NCBI GenBank assembly: GCA_941918925.1
Contig: OW799233.1
Coordinates: 130,782,833-130,846,832 of the forward strand
Direction of reading: 5' to 3'
DNA from: Phyto melanocephala
Lineage: Eukaryota; Arthropoda; Insecta; Diptera; Rhinophoridae
DNA length: 64,000 nt
Positions 56,700-64,000 of this stretch are shown one piece after another. The notes beneath the pieces were generated by a model, which was not told the DNA's origin, did not search any database, and worked only from the letters and a program-made list of their open reading frames with translations. The position numbers and the translations under genes were made by a program. Positions within the stretch are counted from its first letter, which is position 1. Each line of letters opens with the position of its first letter.

Positions 56700-57150
56700 G
56701 AACTTGATTGAGCTATTTTTGATTAGCCGCCTAATTGCGTCTGATTTGCCCAAAGTTTGCCCAAATAATTCTAGAGGCATATCTTAAAATACATGTTTAA
56801 AAATACTAGCAAAAATTTCTCCTAATTATCCTAGAGCTGAAATACGTTGATTGTTATGGTGAAAATATGAGAGAAATAGGCTGTCGTGTTTATTTGCTTA
56901 TATCTCAGAAAGTTATAAGGTAATTGTGCTGGATTTCAATAGCAATTCATTGCGTGATAATTGGAAGAAATTAATAACACATATAGATCTGTGCTAAATA
57001 TACGGGATTCGAAATGAATTTAACTAGCACATAGACAAATAGACATTGATCAAACTACTTCCAAGTCATAAACTTTCCGGTGGTATATAAGTACTATATG
57101 GGGCTAGAAAAAATGTTGTGGGAATTACAAGCGGAATGATAAGTCTTAAA
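56700..57150 (+). mobile_element. TATACCC-family fragment, eroded
   Basis: GTGTTTATTTGCTTATATCT CAGAAAGTTATAAGG, CATATAGATCTGTG and TACTATATGGGGCTAGAAAA match the second half of copy C. The end is at about GGAATGATAAGTC. The mariner at 57167 was inserted just beyond it. Confidence 0.5.
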
Positions 57151-57166
57151 TAAAGGTTTCTTCATA

Positions 57167-58147
57167 AGGCACGCTACAAAAGTAGACCGATAGGGACAGC
57201 AAACGACGCCATTTTTTTTTCCGCTCTTTTGAAATTTCTCTTCTGTAAGGTTTGCCCTTTAATGATGGTAAGATATACGAGCCAACAACGAGTCGAAATT
57301 ATTTAAATTTACTACCGAAATTCGGAGTTAGTGGCCTTAACGTTACGAGCGTTACGTCCAATTTATGTTCATCATAATCGTCCTACCAGATCAACAATTG
57401 AGCGGCTAGTGGAAAAATTTAAATCCACAGGCACAGTACAAAATGTTGCCGTGCCAGTGAGACAAAGAAGTGCCCGTAGTGTTGAGAATATTGCTGCCGC
57501 TGAATATTCAGTTGAAGAAGGCCCAAATGCGCCTCTCACACGTCGTTCTCAAGCGTTGGGCATCTCTGTGACATCGTTGTGGCGAATTTTGCGAAAAGAT
57601 CTTGGCCTACATCCTAACAAAATCAAATTGACGCAAGAACTGAAGCCGCTTGACCACCAGAAGCATCGTATGTTCGTGAATTGAGCTGAGCAACAACTTG
57701 AAAATGATTCGGATTTTGATCGAAAATTTATCTTCAGCGATGTGGCTCATTTCTGGCTTAATGGCTTCAATTTATTGGAATACAAGTTTGGAGAATGTGT
57801 TATTTCACGAAATGGTCCAGTCGATTGGCCGCCTCGGTCGTGCGATTTTACGCCGTTAGACTATTTCCTGTGCGGCTACGTCAAGCCTATGGTCTATGCC
57901 AACAACCCAGTGACGATTGATGAACTTCGTACGAATATCGAACGTGAAATTGCAGCAGTGTCGCCCGATTTATGCTTGAAAGCCGTCGAAAATTGGGTTC
58001 AGCGTCTGGACTTCTGCAAGCGTGCCCGCGGTGGCCATGCAAAAGAAATCGAGTTCCATACATAATGGCATCGAACGTACTTTCACAGGATTAAAGAATT
58101 TTATTGAACCGTTTTCGTTTTACTTAAAAAAACTTTTGTAGCGCTCT
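57167..58147 (+). mobile_element. DD41D-type mariner, best preserved copy
   Basis: Terminal repeats AGGCACGCTACAAAAGTA (left) and AGAGCGCTACAAAAGTTT (right, reverse complement), next to TA (57165-57166, 58148-58149). 981 bp. A third terminal-repeat type among the mariners here. Confidence 0.8.
57262..58065 (+). pseudogene. DD41D-type transposase, one frame with two stops
   Basis: From ATG 57262 a single frame runs to 58065. It is interrupted only by TAA at codon 15 (57304) and TGA at 57682, where relatives have Trp (FVN-W-AEQQL). Domains in order: helix-turn-helix 1 (about residues 5-60, with LRALRPIYVHHNRPTRSTIE), linker and helix-turn-helix 2 (about 80-120, TRRSQALGISVTSLWRIL), then first catalytic D in IFSDVAHFWLNGF. 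An in-frame deletion then skips the QQDGA block and joins to ISRNGPVDWPPRSCDFTPLD (third D) and GYVKPMVYANNP. The C-terminus ends GGHAKEIEFHT. About 267 codons instead of about 350. It lacks the second catalytic D, so it is inactive even without the stops. Confidence 0.85.
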
Positions 58148-58149
58148 TA

Positions 58150-59877
58150 TTGAAAAATCCTTTACAACCCTTGGCACCTCAGATGATGATTACAAAGTTA
58201 TGAATAATTTTAATTAACTTCCCTATGACTATTTTAGTTAACATTTTTCGGCAATTTTTTTCTAATAAAACTGCTTGTTCTCATATTCATTTTGATGACT
58301 TAATAGAAATCGGATAGAAATTTAAAAACAATATCTGTGTCTCAATTGAAACTCCAATTTAATTTTTATTTAATAAAAGTTATAACAGCCTTTAGTTTAA
58401 TACAGTGATACAATTTTTTTAAAGCCTTCTCTTAAGATTTATAGAGGGCCACACTCTTAAGTAAAATCTTTCTATAAAAAATAGTTTGCCAGACCAACTT
58501 GATCTGTTGGTTAGTTGTTGTGTATACAATTTATACAATTTACGAGATTTTCCATATGTTAAGCACAAATTATAAGTAAAACTTCACTGATGACTTCGTC
58601 AGTTCTCTTGTGACCGATTAGTTTTATTACATTAATTTTTATGTTTAGAAAGTTTTCTTTAACAGTTTCGTATGTGTGTGTGTTTTGCAAATGCATCGTT
58701 TCCATATTAAAAAGTTTTTCTCTGCACAAAACTTTTAAGCAAACAAAACTGCCAAACACATTTATAAGTCAAGACAATCTTAGATATTTGAAAACTTTGT
58801 GTCCGTAACAAGCTGGCAAATGTCTAGAAATGTGTTTGTATGTAAATCGAATGTTAACAGAGAGAAGTAGAGATAGGGAAAGAGGGAATTTATTATTGGC
58901 CCCAAAACAGAATAGAAAAACTGTTTATGTTTAACATTATTCAACATGTTTTTTTCTCTTTTCTTTGAAACACCAAGTGAACTGTGAGCCGGTAGAGGGT
59001 GAAAGAAGTGTCGGATCAAAAGACATACAAAAAAGTTTAATAATGTTGCCAAAAGTTTCATTTCGTCTAAGTTTTATTGCTTGTTGCTTTTGCTCTTGCC
59101 ACACCCACCCAGCCACATATGTGAGTTCACTCCCTATTAGATTTTATTAAAAGTCTATTTTGAAATCAAATCAATACTTGTGTGCGTGTGTAATAGTGTA
59201 TTGACGTGTTCTTGCCTGAAAATGCGAAAATGTTATGAGTTAGTTGGTGTGCAAGCATGTATTTCCTTTCTACCGGAAACTGTCACAAATTTTTTGATTT
59301 TTTTTTTGTCTCTTTCCTCTTCTATTTCTATTCAATGTATTGTCCTTATTTTAAAAGGATGTTATGTTCTTTATGGACAAAGAAAAAACACGTTTGAATT
59401 CTGTTTGCTTTTTTTTTCTCTTGTTGTTTTTATGTTGGTTTACATCATTCAAACTGATCCAGCCTCATTTGTGTGTGTATTCCATCAGGACAACAAAGAC
59501 AGTATAAGGTCTACATATACAATTTCTATGGCCTTTTGTTGTTACCGTTGTTTCTTTATGTACTCCAAAATGTTCGCTTTAAAACTTTATAAATTATGTA
59601 CTACTAAACGAATGTCCTTGTTGATGTTATTCCATGTTCTATCTACACAAAGACAATTTTCCATGTGCATGTAGTCGTCTATGGCATTTATTGTTCATGG
59701 ACCTTGTATTCGAACAGTGGATTGTGCAGGAACAGAAGGAGATAATTTAAAAAATTCTTTAAATTTTTAATAAAATGAATTAATTTACAATTGCTGTGAT
59801 TTTCCCCAGGTTGTCGTGGACAGGAAGCCTTTTGCAGTCATATTTTATAAACTGCGATGGTTGTAATTGTACTGCTA
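58150..59877. other. unassigned sequence with the longest open frame of the window
   Basis: The frame 59180-59674 (164 codons, opening with GTG) is Cys/Phe/Leu-rich, has no recognisable domain and lies in pyrimidine-rich sequence. I do not call it a gene. No repeat ends were found. The stretch 58600-59660 looks like single-copy intron or UTR-like DNA. Confidence 0.4.
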
Positions 59878-61153
59878 AGGAGTTTATCGATAAAAATTTA
59901 TAGTTGTGTTAAATTAAATAAAACTCAAATCGTGCAATAAATAATTTTACTTTTTATCACGTTAGCTTTTCTATATATGTCAGATACTACTATTATAAAA
60001 CTCATTAATTTTCAGTTGTTATTACGATCAAAATGGACTGCGAAAAAGAAAGTACGTGAAAATATACTTAAAACTTTTAAAAAAATCCGTCATGGACTTT
60101 TAAAAAAAATAGCAAAAAATTTAAAAATTCACCCTCAAACTGTTTCAAATGCCATTAAACGGAAAAAAGAATACCTGAGCATTGAAATAAAACCTGAATC
60201 AGAAAATAAAAAGGTCCAAGGGATATTGGTAAGGTAAAAGAAGTCGAGCAACTGTTTCAAAGAGCACATAACACATCTATCGGAAAAGCTGCGCTTACGG
60301 CGAAATAGTTTTGCCCAAAGGGCGAAAGCTTATGCTGGGCTAAAGACATGCAAAGTTCAAAAAGTTGCAGATCGCCATTCGGTAAAAAACTAAGAAAAAA
60401 AAAGAGCGAAAAAATTGAAGGCAGATTTTGTGAAAAAAATACACCTGTTGTGTGATGGATGACGAAACATTTGTACGTACCGGCAGACTTTTCTCAACTT
60501 CCCGTTCAAGATTTTTATGTTACTGATGAAAGAGATAATATTCACAAGGAGTTCCGGACAAGAAAACAAACAAAATTCTCTAAGACATTTTTCGTGTGGC
60601 AAGCTATTTGCAGTTGTGGCAAATGAAGCCAAGCATTTGTGGCATCAGGCACGATAAACACAGAAATTTATATTACGGATTGCCTACAAAAACGACTTTT
60701 ACCTTTTTTGAGACAGCACCGAGTGCCTACATATTTTTGGCCTGACTATGGAAAAAAGGCACTTGAGTGGCATTCAAAGTATAATCTCATTTTTGTACCA
60801 CGGAAGGCAAGTCCACCTAACTGTCCAGAACTTATGCCTGTGGAAAGGTACTGGGCTCTTGTAAAAAAGGAATTAAAGAACACAGGAAAGGTGTCCCACA
60901 ACATGTCCGATTTAAAGTGTAGATGGACCACCTCGTCCAAAAAGGTAACAGAAGCAACTGTTGAATCCTTAATGAAAGGACTTCCGGAAAAATTCGATCA
61001 TTTTATAAATTCGAAATAATAAATTAAGAATTCAATGTTAAAAAAATTTGTACAATATGCCAATAAATTTGCATATTTTAAAGCGTTTTTATATTGCACG
61101 TTTTGAAATTTATTTAACTTAATGCAACTACAAATTTTTTTCTATACACTCGT
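59878..61153 (+). mobile_element. Tc1/mariner element with long terminal repeats (probable DD37E type)
   Basis: Terminal inverted repeats of about 65 bp: AGGAGTTTATCGATAAAAAT ... AAATCGTGCAATA (left) and ACGAGTGTATAGAAAAAAAT ... AAAACGTGCAATA (right, reverse complement), with TA at 59876-59877 and 61154-61155. 1276 bp, close to full length for the superfamily. It encodes a frameshifted transposase. Confidence 0.8.
59977..61019 (+). pseudogene. Tc1/mariner transposase pseudogene
   Basis: The first frame (59977-60237) contains KKVRENILKTFKKI and a helix-turn-helix LLKKIAKNLKIHPQTVSNAI. Stops and shifts follow. Around 60455 VMDDETFVR gives the first catalytic D, then DERDNIHKEF and TFFVWQAICSCG. 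The last frame (60639-61019) reads SGTINTEIYITDCLQKRLLP, FWPDYGKKALEW (second D) and PPNCPELMPVERYWALVKK (third position, E). In this copy 32 residues separate the second and third acidic residues. About five residues after FWPD appear deleted compared with the usual LAS-x-HY stretch, so the ancestor would be near DD37E. Dead through frameshifts. Confidence 0.75.
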
Positions 61154-61838
61154 TAATAGAGGGAGCTAAACTTTAAACGTTAAATAAAATAAAACTTTAA
61201 ATTTGTGGAGTATTAAAAAAAAAAAATTTGTTTAATAAAAATAATGATTTTATAGGCTGCGTTTGTAAAATTACTACGCGCTTTCTTAATAAATATGTGA
61301 GCCTTAGTCATGAGCATGATATCAATTATTTTTTTTATTGGTAAAAAAAATCAATCTTAAAACTCGTGAATAAGTAGATGTATTATAAAATGTCTTAATT
61401 TGTTATTTATGATTTCATCACCTTTATTAGACGAAAAGTGAATTATACGTGTGAGTGAGTGTAGTGAATTTAAAAAATTCTTGAAAGAAATAACTTCACG
61501 CCCCTTTTTTATTATACCGATTGACGTACAATTACCTTCTGGGATGAACATATGGTTATTGAAATAAATTTTTAAAGAAACATATAGAAACGCGAATGTT
61601 TATATTGAATGTCCCACACAAAAGTTCAAGCTACACTGCTAGCCAAAGAATAATCCTTATTGTTGCGAATTTGTATGGTAATGGCAATTTCCATCAAACT
61701 GGTCTATTACACATTAATTTATTTGATTTATTTAAAGATTTAGAATAGACATAAATGTATGCATGGTATGTTTAGCTACATATAGCTACGGGGCCTTAAG
61801 CTAAGTAGTATTAGAATATTATACATACTAATGACTAG
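61154..61838. other. AT-rich sequence, unassigned
   Basis: Nothing recognised. Confidence 0.4.
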
Positions 61839-62760
61839 TTATATGTAATTACAGAGGTTAGTGTTTTTTAGGTATTGGATTTTTTTTTTGATTGAAAGGG
61901 ATGTAGGGGTGGTGAGGGAGTAAACGGGGTTTGTTGCTGCAAATATTTTTTTCCTTTGGATATTCAATTTGGTACATTCTGATATTAAGTGGGGGATGCT
62001 TAGTAAGGATGTGTTGTCACAATTACATACTGGGGGATTTTCACGTTTTATAATGTAACTATGTGTTGAATTGGTATGTCCTGGCCTAAGTCCTTTCGAC
62101 TTTTTCATTTACAAAGATTTTTTTTAGTTGTGATAAATGAAAGAATAAACCTTGAAAAATTATATTTTTACCGACACTAGCCGAGTGTACGTCAGAAGAC
62201 CATGAAAAGAGATTACTTTTGATTGGGTTGATGGTTTTGTACCAGTAGCTAGTCGTGTCCCAAGTGTTTTCGTTTTTATGGTATATGTTTCTGTTGATAG
62301 TCTTTCTTATATCGGAGTAGTTCAGGTTAAATGTCTTAATTGGGGTGCTTTGGACGCCAGCCTTGCGGTAGAATCAGCGAGTTCATTACCTTCTATCTAG
62401 GAATGACCTGGAAGCCAAATTAGAATGAATTTGGAGAAATCTCCTATCAACGCATCTCTAATAAATGTTCTATAAAAATCGTGGTTATTCATGTTTCTAA
62501 TTGCATTGATTAATGACAAAGAGTCGTTGTATATCGCAAATTTTCCTGTCATTTGGCAGTGTTTAATTGCAAGAAATAATGCAATTATTTCTGCTGAAAA
62601 GACCGAGCTAAAGTCAGGAAGTAAGGATGCATACATGGTTCTATCCGATAGAGTTACATCAAAAGATACCATCCCACTGCATTTAGAGCATGATATTTGT
62701 TTTTAATTTCTCGAAATAGTAAGTGGTATTGGGATAAGGGAGTTGTTTCTTTTTTAAAGA
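61839..62760 (-). pseudogene. non-LTR retrotransposon (I-like, RNase H-bearing) 3' remnant
   Basis: Read on the minus strand from 62760. CSGMVSFDVTLSDRTMYAS starts the RNase H domain, with its first Asp region degraded. SSVFSAEIIALFLAIKHC carries the Glu, AIYNDSLSLINAIRN the Asp, and ILIWLPGHS the last motif. A stop at 62398-62400 interrupts it, then IEGNELADSTARLASKAP supplies the final Asp. A frameshift follows, then a WYKTINPIKSNLFSW stretch. The C-terminus (62108-61839) reads KGLRPGHTNSTHSYIIK and a C-x-C...H-x4-C motif (CNCDNT...HLISEC). RNase H after the reverse transcriptase is typical of the I/R1/LOA groups. The reverse transcriptase and endonuclease are absent. A short foreign segment near 62115-62187 is described in the findings. 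Confidence 0.75.
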
Positions 62761-62790
62761 ATGAGAGCGATAAATCTACTATCGTTTAGT

Positions 62791-63079
62791 AGCCACGGGG
62801 GGTTGATATGCAAATGAATCGTTGGTATTTGTACTCCGAAGTCGAATTATTGATTATTACTTAATATGGTAGAAAGGCAAGATTTGGTTTTTTTATTTCT
62901 TTTAACTTCTAAGAAGATTTTTAAAAAATTTTTGAGCGGGGGGAGTGTATTATCGATTAATTGGTTTTTTTCATTTCTATCTCATACATATTTTATACTA
63001 TTTATATGTAAAAAAAATTTTAATTATTGATTTTTTCATTATAATAAGAAGTTCGTGACATCTGGTAACACCAAAACCA
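62791..63079. other. unassigned, G-run bearing spacer
   Basis: Nothing recognised. Confidence 0.35.
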
Positions 63080-63300
63080 ACAAATGATCTCCACTTGCAA
63101 ATCAATGGATTTTGTTATCAAAATTTGAGGTACGTGTTTCGCAAATTGCATTCATTTTATGGTCGTCATAATCTACCCACCGAACAAGCTATTCAAGCTG
63201 TTGAGATCAAGCTTTGCATCAGTTTAAATCTATTTAACTTTATTCCACCAACACAACACGTATGCTTGGTGTGCGTATCGAGGGCAATATTATTCCTATT
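63080..63300 (+). pseudogene. N-terminal DD41D mariner transposase fragment
   Basis: The reading VFRKLHSFYGRHNLPTEQAIQ with AVEIKLCISLNLFNFIPPT matches the first helix-turn-helix and linker of the DD41D transposases in this window (compare LRALRPIYVHHNRPTRSTIE at 57331). After a frameshift VRIEGNI follows the RTxENIA region. No terminal repeats and no catalytic domain. Small relic. Confidence 0.65.
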
Positions 63301-64000
63301 TGAATTCGTTGCTATTTTCAAAAATCGGTCCTGTGTTATTTGGCTACCTGAAACGTAATATACGACGACTACCTACTTTATTGTCCAAAATAGAAGAATA
63401 CTAATATCAAGTTAAAATTAAACTTGTGAGTGGGAGAGGTAGAGAATATACGGAGAATTTTGTACTTTCAAATTCCTTTTTTATCTCATTCACACCTCCA
63501 TATTCACACAAAAACAAGTTGAAATTTATATCTAAAATTAAAATTTTTGTGACTGAATACCAAAGAAATTTTTAAACAGAATGCAAGAATATTTGTCGAA
63601 CTAAAATTTAAACGTATAAAAGATATGTATGTCCATAGCGCAAATGTCAAGAAACAAACGAGTAGACTGCGGCTTTTTAATTAGGATTAAGATATTACAA
63701 TGCTGGAATTCCCCGAAATTTAAAAATAAATATGAAATCTAAATCAAATTTAATTTAAAAATTATGTTTACGTCTAAGACCTTATAGACTTTGTTGACGT
63801 TTTATAGTCAATGCAAAATAAAACTTGTTCAAGTTCCCTAGTCGTTCAAGATTTCCGGATTTTACGTTTTAGAGAGTTCACTGTAAGACCACTGTGCTAT
63901 TTTTTCTCTTTTGCAATTAAACATATGGATGTATGTTCAGGTATCTTAGAATATGTTTCTAGCTTTATCAGTGTGCTTACACTGACAAACCATTCTGTAT
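63301..64000. other. unassigned; possible pogo-type edge at 63866-63893
   Basis: ACGTTTTAGAGAGTTCACTG followed by TA (63865-63886), reverse complement CAGTGAACTCTCTAAAACGT, resembles a pogo/Tigger terminus. A left partner was not found in the window. Confidence 0.3.

Noticed and set aside
59180..59674. Longest open frame of the window (164 codons)
   Set aside because: Opens with GTG, is Cys/Phe/Leu-rich with no domain, and lies in pyrimidine-rich intron-like sequence. In a 64-kb window one such frame is expected by chance.

Overview
This window looks like about 64 kb of repeat-rich, very AT-rich nuclear DNA from a higher dipteran fly, most likely a calyptrate such as a blow fly or house fly relative. 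I infer this from the base composition, from the swarm of DD41D mariner remnants, from tRNA-derived SINEs, and from a dispersed element that begins near ACAAGTAAGAG and ends near TATACCCTTCAC. I found no host protein-coding gene, rRNA gene or functional tRNA gene that I can defend. Almost every open reading frame above 60 codons is either inside a decayed transposon or lies in AT-rich or microsatellite sequence.

Layout. 1-10.8 kb: a Helitron-like scrap, a SINE tail, five copies of the TATACCC-family element (one carrying a 288-bp tandem array and a nested DD41D mariner), and a degenerate hammerhead-ribozyme-like motif at 327-391. 10.9-19.6 kb: a small inverted-repeat element, then long AT-rich single-copy sequence, two dead DD41D mariners (one per strand) and a 48-bp tandem repeat. 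19.6-24.0 kb: a three-level nest (TATACCC copy inside a hAT-like element inside a DD41D mariner), then a dead piggyBac. 26.4-27.8 kb: an opposed pair of hammerhead-like motifs, then a mariner relic split by a SINE with a target-site duplication. 29.8-35.6 kb: a Helitron-like element with about 120-bp hairpin-bearing units, a TATACCC copy interrupted by another, two TTA-flanked Tourist-like MITEs and a SINE with an exact 11-bp duplication. 36.5-38.4 kb: a P-element-like transposon with 26-bp perfect terminal repeats, an 8-bp duplication and a THAP-like first exon, followed by a perfect 174-bp inverted repeat with a hammerhead core in each arm. 39.6-42.4 kb: a second Helitron-like element with a MITE in its 5' end, a piggyBac MITE and a well-formed type I hammerhead ribozyme candidate (minus strand 42426-42359). 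43.3-51.7 kb: more TATACCC copies, an inverted-repeat element, two Helitron-like elements head to tail and a second SINE type. 54.7-64 kb: two non-LTR retrotransposon 3' remnants, three DD41D relics, and a Tc1/mariner element of probable DD37E type with about 65-bp terminal repeats.

How the pieces work together: they do not form a pathway. The useful information is the nesting order, the target duplications that date insertions relative to each other, and the self-cleaving-RNA motifs, which suggest that Penelope-like or retrozyme-like retroelements have been active in this genome. All family calls come from motifs read by eye. No database search was possible.
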